Part shown: positions 8,598 to 19,200 of the stretch, in pieces | Layout of the letters: each line of letters starts with the position of its first letter | How positions within the stretch are numbered: position 1 is the stretch's first letter | Assembly: GCA_022704885.1 (NCBI GenBank) | Contig: JAKJFO010000020.1 | Location: forward strand, 1 to 24,627 | Direction of reading: 5' to 3' | Length of the DNA: 24,627 nt | From: Candidatus Rifleibacteriota bacterium | GTDB lineage: Bacteria; Riflebacteria; Ozemobacteria; Ozemobacterales; Ozemobacteraceae | Translations under genes and position numbers: made by a program | The notes under the pieces: generated by a model | What the model saw: only the letters and a program-made list of their open reading frames with translations | The model's database searches: none | What the model was told of the DNA's origin: nothing

Positions 8598-11327
8598 ATG
8601 AATAGATATATCAGGATCTGGATGTTGTTGATGATATTTGCGGCTGCACTACCATCTCATGCGGTTGAGCTCAATGATGTCTATCGTCAGCCTGGTGACT
8701 ACAAGATCGTTGCGACCAGCGGAATTCGTCTTTACTACCCGGTTTCGGCCGAGAAGGCGATTCCCAGAGTTCTTGCCAGTTTTGCCAGAGTGCGCGCCAT
8801 GCTGCTGAATTCATTTCCGGGTCAGGCCAATTTTGAGGCCACCGTTATTCTCAACGACCATGACGACCGTATCAGCAGTTCGAGTGACGCTGAGTTCGAC
8901 TGGATCAACCTTGGACTGTTCGAAGAAATCGGCGTGCTGTCGACTCGTGCCTATTCGCTCGAAAAGCGCTTCGCCATGAGTCTTGCCAATATCATGATAT
9001 TGCGCACACTGGCGGCATCGAGCAATTCATGGCGGCGCAAGCTTGCAATCATGGCAGTGCCACAGTGGTTTATGGACGGGCTCGCGCTCAAGTATGCCTT
9101 TTCCCTCGACTCGATTCATTTCAGTCGTCTGCTCGACATGGCGCGGCAGAATCGCCTCTATTCGCTCGACCGGCTCAGCACCATTCTCAGTCAGTCCACG
9201 ATGATTCAGGAAGAAATGCGTTTTCAGGCGCACAGCATGTTCGAATTCTGGTCGAAGAAATATGGTGAAGACGCGCCGATCAATCTGTTGAAGAGCATCA
9301 TGCGTCGGCCCGGCGAGTTCAACAGCAAGTTTCGCGAACACTATGGAGTCAGCTTGAATGAGGCTTACAATGCCTACCGTGACTACGTCTGCGAAAAGTG
9401 CAACGAATTCAAGGAAAAGGCCGAGGCTCAGGTTTTTGAAATCGAAGACCGTGAGATTGGCGGCTATTTTTTCAGATCGTTGCGCCACCTCTCGCCGGAT
9501 GAACGGGTCTGGGTGTCTTCGCGGCGCTACAGCACCGAGACTTATGACCTGTTTTACCAGAAGGGCAATAAAAAGCCGGTGGTGTTGCTCAAAAACGTGC
9601 ACCCGCTGCTGCTTGTCGATGAATTCAATCGTGAGATATATATTGGCAGGTATACAGTAAACAGCGACAGACAGCGGAGTCTCTGGCTTTACTCGGTGAC
9701 GCCTGAAGGTCGAAATCGCTGTCTGGTTAATGCCAAAGGCAGCTTCAAACCTCTCGGAAAGCAGTTTGGTCGTATTTTTTATACTTCGATCAGCAGTGGC
9801 ATTACCAGAGTAATGTCGGTAGACCCCGAATTCAAGAATTCTATCAGGGTTGAATATACTTTTCCGCTGGCGGTGCACCCGCTCGATCTGGCTCTGAGCA
9901 AGTCCTGCCGCGAGCTGTTTTATACCGTCGAGACTCCTGATTTTAAAAAGCGTCTGGTAGTGGTCTCGATAAAAAATGACGACAAAAATGAGAAGCCGAT
10001 CGAGCTTTATGCTTCGACCGGCGACATTGGCAGTCTGCAGTTTGCCGATGACAAAATCTGGTTTGCCGGCGAACTTGATTTTTACACAAGACAGCTTTTT
10101 TCACTCGATCTCGAAGATTTCAGGTTGAAAAAGTGGACGCAATTGCCGGGCGGTGTCTGGGATATCAATTTTCACAATGACCAGATCGAGCTGGTAACCC
10201 TTAACCGCGGTGAATTCTGGAAAACCTCGATCTCAAAGCAGGAAACGGCTTATGACACCATGCAGGTGGCACGCCCGGTCGAGACCGAAGTGCCAGAACT
10301 CAACCCGGTGCGCGGCGAAAAATATCGCAGCGAATTTCATACAAGCTACTGGAAGCCTCTGATGTCAGAAGACGAAGAGGGGTATGTTTTCGGAATCTAC
10401 AGTTATCGAACTGACCGGCTCGGGCGCAGCAATATTGTTATAGCACCGCAATATGGTATCGAGAGCCAGAACTGGGGCTATATGGCTTCGCTCATGCAGC
10501 GGTTCGACCAGTTCAAGGTCACTGCTTCGATCGTCGATACCGTTCGCGAAAAGAGCTATCTCGACCAGGATTATTTCGAAGGCAGCCGGGCAAAGGTGCT
10601 GGATATACAGTATCCGTTGACGCTGTCTACTACTGTTTCGGTCGGCATGGATCTGACCGAGCGCCGAATTGCAAAGTATCCTGATACGGTGACCGGCCCG
10701 CTGCCGACTATTGGCAAAGATCATTCTTTTTACGGTCGTATCAATCACCGGGCGATACGCACTGAGCCTTATTATCAGGTGTTTCCGCGGCGCGGTCGCA
10801 CGGTTACCGCCCAGTACAAACGTGGCAACGAGATTTTTGACGGTGAAATGAATTACGACAGCATGTCGTTGCGCTGGAACGAGCATTTTCCGGTCAACAA
10901 GGCATGGGTTCTCACTGCTCGCACCTTTGTCGCCGAAGACGACAAGGAAAACAATGTCAGGCGTCCCGACGATCTCAGCCTGGGCGGCTCTGATTTTATG
11001 CGCGCTTTCGACAGTTCGTATAAAGACGGCGACTCGCTGCGGGCATTCTCACTGCATCTGGGGCGGCCGATAAAGATGCGCCTGCCGCGTTTCTTAAGCT
11101 GGGTATATAACGAATTCATGATTGCCGAAGCTTTCTGGGAAATGGGTGACGTCAAGAACCAGGGCAGATTCTGCTGGCGCTATGACCGCGGTATCGAGTT
11201 GCGCAGCCAGTTGCTCCTGTTCAAGCGCATTCCGATCATTGTTCGTGTCGGCTATGCCCGCCAGAACGGCTTCGATCAGGACAACACCTACATTGCTGTC
11301 GATTCGGACGTTGCCGGCCTTCTGTGA
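8598..11327 (+). CDS. Exported envelope protein: degenerate peptidase-MA-like domain, propeller, outer-membrane barrel-like C-terminus
   Basis: About 909 residues. A signal peptide ends at SHA|VEL (cleavage after about residue 22). Residues 25-265 resemble the peptidase MA-like fold: the VPQWFMDGLA segment (about 154-163) resembles the P-x-WF-x-EG-(L/I)-A motif that follows HExxH in such metalloproteases. However, Glu is replaced by Asp and no HExxH is present upstream, so this domain should be non-catalytic. A CxxC (264, 267) follows. Residues about 285-545 are repeated beta strands like a TolB/WD propeller. From about 600 the protein is rich in amphipathic strands with a segment LSLGGSDFMRAF that recalls surface-antigen (BamA/D15-like) barrels; the final residue is Leu, not aromatic. 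The upstream ATG at 8589 lies only 1 nt from GAGGA, whereas 8598 is 10 nt away, so 8598 is preferred. The two ATGs lie in a tandem ATGAATAGA duplication. The gene starts 20 nt after dnaE. Confidence 0.8.
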   Translation: MNRYIRIWMLLMIFAAALPSHAVELNDVYRQPGDYKIVATSGIRLYYPVSAEKAIPRVLASFARVRAMLLNSFPGQANFEATVILNDHDDRISSSSDAEFDWINLGLFEEIGVLSTRAYSLEKRFAMSLANIMILRTLAASSNSWRRKLAIMAVPQWFMDGLALKYAFSLDSIHFSRLLDMARQNRLYSLDRLSTILSQSTMIQEEMRFQAHSMFEFWSKKYGEDAPINLLKSIMRRPGEFNSKFREHYGVSLNEAYNAYRDYVCEKCNEFKEKAEAQVFEIEDREIGGYFFRSLRHLSPDERVWVSSRRYSTETYDLFYQKGNKKPVVLLKNVHPLLLVDEFNREIYIGRYTVNSDRQRSLWLYSVTPEGRNRCLVNAKGSFKPLGKQFGRIFYTSISSGITRVMSVDPEFKNSIRVEYTFPLAVHPLDLALSKSCRELFYTVETPDFKKRLVVVSIKNDDKNEKPIELYASTGDIGSLQFADDKIWFAGELDFYTRQLFSLDLEDFRLKKWTQLPGGVWDINFHNDQIELVTLNRGEFWKTSISKQETAYDTMQVARPVETEVPELNPVRGEKYRSEFHTSYWKPLMSEDEEGYVFGIYSYRTDRLGRSNIVIAPQYGIESQNWGYMASLMQRFDQFKVTASIVDTVREKSYLDQDYFEGSRAKVLDIQYPLTLSTTVSVGMDLTERRIAKYPDTVTGPLPTIGKDHSFYGRINHRAIRTEPYYQVFPRRGRTVTAQYKRGNEIFDGEMNYDSMSLRWNEHFPVNKAWVLTARTFVAEDDKENNVRRPDDLSLGGSDFMRAFDSSYKDGDSLRAFSLHLGRPIKMRLPRFLSWVYNEFMIAEAFWEMGDVKNQGRFCWRYDRGIELRSQLLLFKRIPIIVRVGYARQNGFDQDNTYIAVDSDVAGLL

Positions 11328-11364
11328 TTTAAGACCCTCGTTGACAAAGGATGACAAGTCACAC

Positions 11365-12288
11365 ATGAAGTTACTCACAAGTCTGTTTTTTCTTATCTTA
11401 TACCTGCTTTCAGGTTCGGTTGCGCATGCTTTCGATCTGCAAAGCACTCTGAAAGAAGGCGCGCGCGAGGCTATTGCCAGATTGTCACAACCGGCAAATA
11501 CTGCCGAGCTCGGCCAGCTTCCGCCCGGCTTTGAAATAATCGCGGGCGATTCCTATAGAGGATTCAAGATTCAGCAGGGCAAGCTCGAAATTCGTGTGCA
11601 CACCTGGAACGACGATACCGGCCTGCTTGATAATTACAGGCGCAGCGAAGAAGAGGGCGCAAAAATCGTTGCGGCTGTAAACGGCACTTTTTATATGAGT
11701 CGTGGAGTTCTCGCTTCGGTAGTCAGTGATGGCGGTATTCCGGCCGATCTTTATCAGTCACCGGGCAAGCTTTCACGTTGTTTTGTTGCCTCGTTCCGCG
11801 GCGACAAGAATCGCCAGACCTGGTATCTTGGCGAGACCAGCCTTACCGGCGGCGAGTTGCTCGGGTATGGCTTCAAGGAGCGCGGCTGGTTCAATATTCC
11901 CAGTGTTTTTGCCAGCCACTGTGATAACCTGCTTGGCGGTGGCGGCTGGATATTGCGTGAGCGCAAGGACGTTCATATGGAAGCCTACGAACGCCAGCGC
12001 TTCCGGTTTCCCAAAGCCGATCAGAAAAGCCGAAAGACAGTAATCGCCCAGGATTCGGATCGTAATCTCTATTTTCTGGTGTTCGAAACCGGTAACACTT
12101 TTCATATGGTGGCCCGTACACTGGTTAAAGATCAGAATTTTGCCAAAGTGCGCGAGGCGATTTTTCTCGACGGCGGCTCGTCATCGGCAATAGTGGTCAA
12201 AGGCAAGTATCTGGTGCTGCCGCTTTACATGGTCGATCGCGCCCGTTTTTCCTGCATACAGATCCTCATTCCCGACCTCACCTGGTAA
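11365..12288 (+). CDS. Phosphodiester glycosidase family (NAGPA-like) exported protein
   Basis: 307 residues beginning with a signal peptide (hydrophobic core LLTSLFFLILYLLSG, likely cleavage after AHA at residues 20-22). The body carries family hallmarks: AAVNGTFYMSRGV, a glycine-rich GGGGWIL segment and FLDGGSSSAIVVKGK (D269), typical of the phosphodiester glycosidase domain related to the mammalian mannose 6-phosphate uncovering enzyme. Bacterial members act on sugar phosphodiesters in the envelope or on exported glycopolymers; the substrate here is unknown. The open frame extends upstream into the previous gene, but the signal peptide fixes the start at ATG 11365. The nearest ribosome-binding candidate, AAAGGA, is about 13 nt away, so initiation may be weak or coupled to the previous gene, which ends 37 nt upstream. 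Confidence 0.85.
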   Translation: MKLLTSLFFLILYLLSGSVAHAFDLQSTLKEGAREAIARLSQPANTAELGQLPPGFEIIAGDSYRGFKIQQGKLEIRVHTWNDDTGLLDNYRRSEEEGAKIVAAVNGTFYMSRGVLASVVSDGGIPADLYQSPGKLSRCFVASFRGDKNRQTWYLGETSLTGGELLGYGFKERGWFNIPSVFASHCDNLLGGGGWILRERKDVHMEAYERQRFRFPKADQKSRKTVIAQDSDRNLYFLVFETGNTFHMVARTLVKDQNFAKVREAIFLDGGSSSAIVVKGKYLVLPLYMVDRARFSCIQILIPDLTW

Positions 12289-12307
12289 TTGTATTGAAAC
12301 AAATTGT

Positions 12308-12312
12308 GGAGG
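12308..12312 (+). promoter_or_regulatory. Shine-Dalgarno that sets the ygiQ GTG start
   Basis: GGAGG six nucleotides before GTG 12319. It lies inside the reading frame that would start at TTG 12304, so it favours the shorter protein. Confidence 0.7.
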
Positions 12313-12318
12313 CGCAGA

Positions 12319-14193
12319 GTGCCCTGGTTTGAATATCCGGCTCTGTCTTTTCGTGGTCGCAGTTATCAGCCGCCTGGTGACCGGCGGCGCAGCGAGTATG
12401 ATGTTGTAATCATTTCAGGTGACGCCTATGTCGATCACCCGGCTTTTGCCGCAGCGGTAGTCTGCCGGCGCCTTCAGCAGCTGGGTTTGAGCGTGGCGGT
12501 TATCGCGCAGCCAGACTGGAATTCTGATGCTGATTTTACGGCCTGGGGCCGGCCGCGCCTGTTTTTTGCGGTGGTGCCGGGGGCGATGGACAGCATGGTT
12601 GCCAACTACACCGCCAGCCGCATGCCGCGCGGGCGTGATCGCCTTTCGCCAGGAGACCGGCCGGGTCTGCGGCCGAAGCGGGCGGTACAGATTTATGTGC
12701 AGAAAATACGCCAGCTTTATCGTGATACCGGAGTTTTGATTGGCGGTATCGAGGCGTCGCTGCGCCGCTTCGTGCATTATGACTTCTGGGAAGACCGACT
12801 GCGCGATCCGATTCTGATCGACGCTCACGCAGATCTGCTCGTCTATGGCATGGCCGAAGCTGTTTTGCCAAAGGTGGTAGAATGGTTCAGGCAGCGGAGT
12901 GGAGGTATACCGGCGCCGGCTTGTATTGAACAGACATGTATCAGGGTAAAACACGAAAGCTGGCGCGAATGGCTCAAAGACGGGTTTGAGCTGCTGCCTT
13001 CGGTCGAAGCCTGTCGTCAGAGCCGTCAGGCCTTTTTAGAGTTTTCAAAGCACATCGACAACTCGGTGCGGCCCGGTGGCAAGATTCTGATTCAGCAGCA
13101 CCCGAAAGGCGATGTCATCTGTTACCCGCCCGAGCGCGCCGACCTATTGGCCGAAGCCCAGCTGATGGGTACACTTAACTTCAACCGTCGCGCGCACCCG
13201 CTTTATCAGGAGCCGGTGGCCGGGCTCGAACCGGTGCAGTTTTCGGTGCAGTCGCACCGTGGCTGCCTTGGCACCTGCACTTTTTGTGCGCTTTCACTGC
13301 ACCAGGGCCGTATGATCAGGTCGCGCACGCAGCACAGCATATTGAGTGAAATTGCAAAATTTGCTGAACATCCTGATTTTAAGGGCATTATCCCTGATAT
13401 TGGCGGTCCTTCGGTCAATATGTACGGCTGGGATTGCAACGTTGGCGGCTGTGAAAGCCGGATGTGCATTTATCCTGCAAACTGCCCGAATCTCAAGGGC
13501 AGCCTCAAGCCGTTGCGCGAACTGCTGCAGGCAGCTGCGGCTGTCCCGGGCGTCAGAAAGGTCTTTCTTGGCTCTGGCATTCGCTACGATCTCGTGCGGC
13601 CAGATGAATGGGATCACTTTAAATATATAGTTTTCAACCATGTCTCGGGGCAACTGAAAGTGGCGCCGGAGCACTTTGACAAGCAGGTGCTGTCGCTGAT
13701 GCGCAAAGGCGAGAACGCCGATTTTGCCGGGTTTGCCGCGCGGTTTTATCAGAGCTGTCGTGAAGCCGATAAAAAGCTGTTTCTGGTGCCTTACCTGATG
13801 ACCGCGTTTCCGGGGTCTGACAATGCCGATAAGCTGCTGGCCGACAAGATCAAACAGCTCAATCTGGTGCATGAGCAGCTGCAGGAATTCACGCCAACCC
13901 CGGGCAGCCTTGCTACTGCCATGTATTACACCGGCTTCGATCTCAAGGGTCAGCCGATCCGCGTGGCCAGAAATCATTCAGAGCGCCTTAAAGCGCGCAA
14001 TCAGATACAGAATGATTCTACACGCGCAAATGCGAGGCCGGCACAACAACATGGTAAAAAGAGCAATGGCCATCACAAGCCTGATAACAGGCGGAGTGAG
14101 GGGGGCGGTATAGATGATCGCTCACGCCAGGACAGGGTAGATGCTCCTGACGGTGGGGCTGGCCGGTGGCACAAGGGTCGTCGGCGCTCATGA
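12319..14193 (+). CDS. ygiQ: YgiQ family radical SAM protein
   Basis: 624 residues, a little shorter than E. coli YgiQ. The N-terminal region holds conserved family blocks (DAYVDHPAF, AQPDW, GRPRL, MDSMVANYT, GGIEASLRRFVHYDFW, DLLVYGMAE). The radical SAM cluster motif is CLGTCTFC with C316, C320 and C323, numbered from the GTG start. A later Cys-rich stretch containing DIGGPSVNMYGWDC and YPANCPNL is also characteristic. The family is clearly recognisable but its reaction is not established. GTG at 12319 has GGAGG at 12308-12312 with 6-nt spacing; TTG at 12304 would also be in frame but has no site. The last 65 or so residues are a polar, basic, low-complexity tail rich in Arg, His, Asn and Gly. 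The stop overlaps the next start as ATGA. Confidence 0.93.
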   Translation: MPWFEYPALSFRGRSYQPPGDRRRSEYDVVIISGDAYVDHPAFAAAVVCRRLQQLGLSVAVIAQPDWNSDADFTAWGRPRLFFAVVPGAMDSMVANYTASRMPRGRDRLSPGDRPGLRPKRAVQIYVQKIRQLYRDTGVLIGGIEASLRRFVHYDFWEDRLRDPILIDAHADLLVYGMAEAVLPKVVEWFRQRSGGIPAPACIEQTCIRVKHESWREWLKDGFELLPSVEACRQSRQAFLEFSKHIDNSVRPGGKILIQQHPKGDVICYPPERADLLAEAQLMGTLNFNRRAHPLYQEPVAGLEPVQFSVQSHRGCLGTCTFCALSLHQGRMIRSRTQHSILSEIAKFAEHPDFKGIIPDIGGPSVNMYGWDCNVGGCESRMCIYPANCPNLKGSLKPLRELLQAAAAVPGVRKVFLGSGIRYDLVRPDEWDHFKYIVFNHVSGQLKVAPEHFDKQVLSLMRKGENADFAGFAARFYQSCREADKKLFLVPYLMTAFPGSDNADKLLADKIKQLNLVHEQLQEFTPTPGSLATAMYYTGFDLKGQPIRVARNHSERLKARNQIQNDSTRANARPAQQHGKKSNGHHKPDNRRSEGGGIDDRSRQDRVDAPDGGAGRWHKGRRRS

Positions 14194-14881
14194 GTAAATA
14201 TGCGGATCTGCGGCAACTGCTGCTCGAAAACGAGCGTTGCTACGTCGATGAGATCCACCGGCTTGACCATGACCCGAAGGTTATGCAGTTACCCGAAAAT
14301 GCAATCGAGCAGGGCGGTGGCTGGCTTTATCTGCCGTCCGAACCGGGCAGTGGCGACTGGAACATCGCGCGTATGCTGGGGCAGGGGAATGTAGCAGTAA
14401 AGGCACTGGCACTGCTGCCAGATGCTGAAGCGCACCTGCTGGTGCCGCCGAAGTTTGCCGATCTTTTTGCTGCTGATCATGCTGCGCGGAGTTCGCTGAT
14501 CTATTTTGAGGGCTGCGCTGCGCCGGCGCACGAGCAACAACCCGCTCTGGTCGATCTCTCGTCGTTACATGCCGGGTTGCAGTTGCAGAGCCGTCGCGCC
14601 GGCGCCGATTTCGCATTTTATCTGCTGCTCGCAGGCCAGATTCAGGGCTATATAAAGGCTATTCATCTGACGCTGCACCATGTTGAGGTGTACGTCGAGG
14701 TGCAGCCAGCCATGCGCCAGCGCGGCTTCGGAGAATACCTTCTGCGTGCGGCTTTAAGAGAGGCTGCCAATACGTGTCGTTCCCTGGTCTACACCGTCGA
14801 TGCAGAGAACGTCGCCTCGCTGGCTCTCGCGCGCAAAGCCGGGCTGCAGCAGTTCATGCAGCTTGCCCGTTTCCTGCGCCC

Positions 14882-14909
<28 letters not shown>
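14190..14909 (+). CDS. GNAT family N-acetyltransferase
   Basis: 239 residues. The C-terminal half is a GNAT domain: a strand with EVYVEVQP, then the acetyl-CoA pyrophosphate loop [10 protein letters not shown] (R176-Q-R-G-F-G181 follows the Q/R-x-x-G-x-G/A pattern), and later [14 protein letters not shown]. The N-terminal 130 residues were not recognised and may be a second, divergent GNAT-like half. The substrate cannot be told from the sequence. The ATG at 14190 overlaps the ygiQ stop (ATGA), so translation is likely coupled; GTG 14166 is an in-frame alternative. The 3' end overlaps the 3' end of convergent trpB by 28 bp (14882-14909). Confidence 0.85.
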
Positions 14910-16126
<1,217 letters not shown>

Positions 16127-16187
16127 AACCGTCTCCTCTTTTGTTCGTGCATTATTCGACGCAGCCGCGCCCGAAAAATGTCATGAG

Positions 16188-16216
16188 TTAATAACATAAT
16201 TCCATCAGCAAAACAA
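16188..16216 (-). promoter_or_regulatory. Possible trpB promoter
   Basis: Minus strand: TTGTTT (16216-16211), a 17-nt spacer, then TATTAA (16193-16188) preceded by TGT. Transcription would start near 16181, leaving a leader of about 55 nt with a good Shine-Dalgarno. The -10 is imperfect. The 114-bp gap holds no Trp-rich leader peptide. Confidence 0.35.
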
Positions 16217-16240
16217 ATCATCTTTTTGGCGCTATGCGGG

Positions 16241-19200
16241 TCAGGTGAGGCGGTAGAGTTTCAGGGTGGCGGATTTGCCTTTGAGTGCTGCCTCTGAGTG
16301 CAACTTGAAACTGCTGGTATCAGAAAGGCCGCTGACGAAGTCGTGTGAGAACAGGCAGCGCTGCCCGGGCATCTTTTCGGCTTCTTTTTCGATGCGGGCG
16401 CTGACGTTTACCGCGTCGCCGATTACGGTAAAGTCGCGTTTATTGCCGAAGCCGAGCATGCCGCTGATGACTTCGCCGGCGTTGACTCCGATAGCGACAG
16501 GAAACGGCAGTTCGCGGGCCTGTTCGGCCTGCATGATTTTCTGCGCCGCACCGATGGCCTCCTGACGCGCTGCTTCGGCTTTGCCGCCTTCGGCCTCGAA
16601 GATGCCGAGAATCTTGTCGCCCATGAGTTTGTCGATGTCGCCGCCCTGCTCAATGATGATGCGGCATAAGATGGCGACCTGCGAGTTAAGTTTCTTAAAA
16701 AGTTCTACACTGTTTTCGCGGCTCAGGCGCTGCGCAAAATCGACACTTCCGACGAACAGCAGCACGAACTCGCGTTTGCTTCCGGCAAGTGCCTCGCCGG
16801 CTTCGGCGCTGGCGGCCATCGCCCGTTGCGCACTGCGCGACAGCATTTTTCCCATCATTTCTTTTTCGGCCAGGCCTCTGGCGAAGCGGTCATACGAAGC
16901 ACAGAGCTGGCCAAGCTCGTCACTGCGGTCGAGAGCAATGCGATAGAAATAGTTTTGCCGGCCTATCTGTTGCATGCCCTCGCTGAGTGCACGTACCGGA
17001 ATCATGATGTCAGAAGAAGTCTGGTAGCCGATCAGCAGAAACAGAAGTATTGCCAGCACCACGAAATAGTGGAGATATCTTCTGATCGAAGCAGTTGCCT
17101 GTTCTATCGGGGTCTGCAGTGCGGCACTGATCAGGAAGCTGTTGAACTGGATTATTCCCGGGCGCCCCTCGATGCTGACTCTGGTATTACCGATCTGCTT
17201 TTCGGTTGAGACCGGGAAATTCGAGTTCGCTATCAGGGCGGCTTCATTGAAAAGGCTGAGACCCGGAAATGGTCGATATTTACGATTCAGTTTCGCGTAA
17301 CGATGATATTCAATCGAGCAGACGGCGAATGAGCCGAGATGATGATCGGCAATTCTCGTCATGTAGCCACCGCGTGTGAAAGAGATCATCCAAAATGCTA
17401 TGAACTCTGGGTTTTCAAGAGACGGCAGGGGAATGATCAGAATGCCGGCCGCGCCGGTGGTAACTTCGAATTCGACCAGCTGGTCGATAGCATTGCCCAG
17501 TCTTATGTATGATCTGTCGCCGAAATTCGATCTCAGACTCTGCATCGCACCGTCAAAATAGAGTTCGTTCTTGACGTTCTTTATCAAAGTGCCCTCTGGA
17601 GCGGTTGCGCTGTTTATGCAGCTGTCAATATGCCGGCAGATCTGGCCCAGCACGCCGATAAGCGTATCGGAATCCTTTTTTGCGTCACGGTTGTGACGGA
17701 AGTCGAGGTTATGCCTGTTCAAAAGCAGGAAGGTGCGGGTAGTTATGTTGTTTTCCCAGCGATCATCGGCGTTAATAATTCTGAAGTTTCTGGCCAGAAA
17801 GGCGCGCAGAGCTGTTTGTACTTCTTCAGACTCTGGATTTTTTTCGAGATTTTTCGCCAGTTCAAGCAGTTGCTGGCTCTTTGATATCTGGTGAATCATT
17901 CTGGTAACGACCGGATTTATATAATACTGTCTGCCTTCAAATTCGTCGATAAAGCGCTTTTGCTCCAGTTTTTGCTGTTGTACTGCAGCCTGATGGTTTT
18001 CGTAGATGAAATATCCGGAAATGAAAGAGACCGTCAACATTGGAACAAGCGCAGTCAGCAGAATCGAGAAGATGAGTTTGTTCTGAATTGATCTGGATGC
18101 TATTGTTGCAGAGTGCAGCGATCGGTAGAAATATGCCAGCGCCAGCACCACGAATACAATCAGCAGAATCGTGAGCCTCGTCATATCGGTATTGCCAGAC
18201 GCGACGCTGGCCACTGCCACAAGCTGGTATTTTTTTCCGCTTTTGGTGATTTCGTCGAACTCGATCAGGAAGTTCTCATGAACCCTGGAGGTAACCGTGC
18301 CTATGGTGTTGAGCAGTTTAACCGGGAAACTGCTGCGGTGGAATCTGTCGCCATTCTCAGAGATCAGCGCTATTTCACAGTCTGAGCTGCTATAGGCATC
18401 GACAAGCAGACGTGGGTTGCCCAGTGCCTGTTTCTGATCGATGACGAACATCAGAATTCCGGCTATTCTCATTTGTTCATCAGCAGTTCCGACCAGTTCG
18501 CCGTTGCTTTCCGGCTGTGGGCGCGATAGCATCTCATCAGAAAAAACCCGGTAGAAATTCCAGTAAAACAGCTCTGTTCTGTCGGCAGTTTCGACAGGTA
18601 TGCAGCCGGCGATTTTTTCGGCGGCGAGATGACCGGCGTCGAATTCAGTGCTGAAAAATTCGCCCATCTGCTTGTCAACTTGTTTTGCGACGCTGTCAGA
18701 ATTCAGACCATTAAAATAGAGCAGCAGATAATGTGCCAGCTTGTGATAAAAGGTCTTCTGATATGAGTTTGTTTTGTATTCAACAGCGATTTTCGGAGGA
18801 TCATCGGTATTTGTTGTGAGATCTGTTGTGGCAAAGAATCGGGCAGGTTCAATTCCCATTCTATGCAGTTCAGTGACCATTCTCTCGTAAGCGGCGCTGA
18901 TAATCCGGGCATCTTCAGGTCGGCGTTCAAACCTCAGTTCTTTTTCAGTATTTTCGATCAATTCTTCCATTTTGAACTCGAAAGCGACTCTCTCTGCATT
19001 TTCGGCCTTGACCTGTCTGGTCAAACGGTAAACTTTATCTGCAGCGCCTGCCCGGCTGAATCTGGCTCTGAGTCGATTGTCGAGCGAAAACCCGTAATAC
19101 ACAGCCGCAGCGCTCAGGACCATGAGAACCGCAAACAATGCCAAGCTGGTCTCTCTGAATCTGGAAGGAGCAATCGACTGTGCCGCAATGTCGTTGTCTG

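Noticed and set aside
9027..9878. 283-codon open frame on the minus strand
   Set aside because: Antisense to the signal-peptide envelope protein; composition looks like a shadow frame.
11341..11346. TTGACA matching a consensus -35 before the glycosidase gene
   Set aside because: No -10 lies at 16-18 nt; that position is the start codon of the gene itself.
13294..13977. 227-codon minus-strand frame inside ygiQ
   Set aside because: Shadow of the radical SAM coding frame; no family recognised.
16152..16184. Ten-residue leader frame upstream of trpB
   Set aside because: It has no Trp codons and no Shine-Dalgarno, and it starts only 3 nt after the proposed -10, so it does not look like an attenuator peptide.
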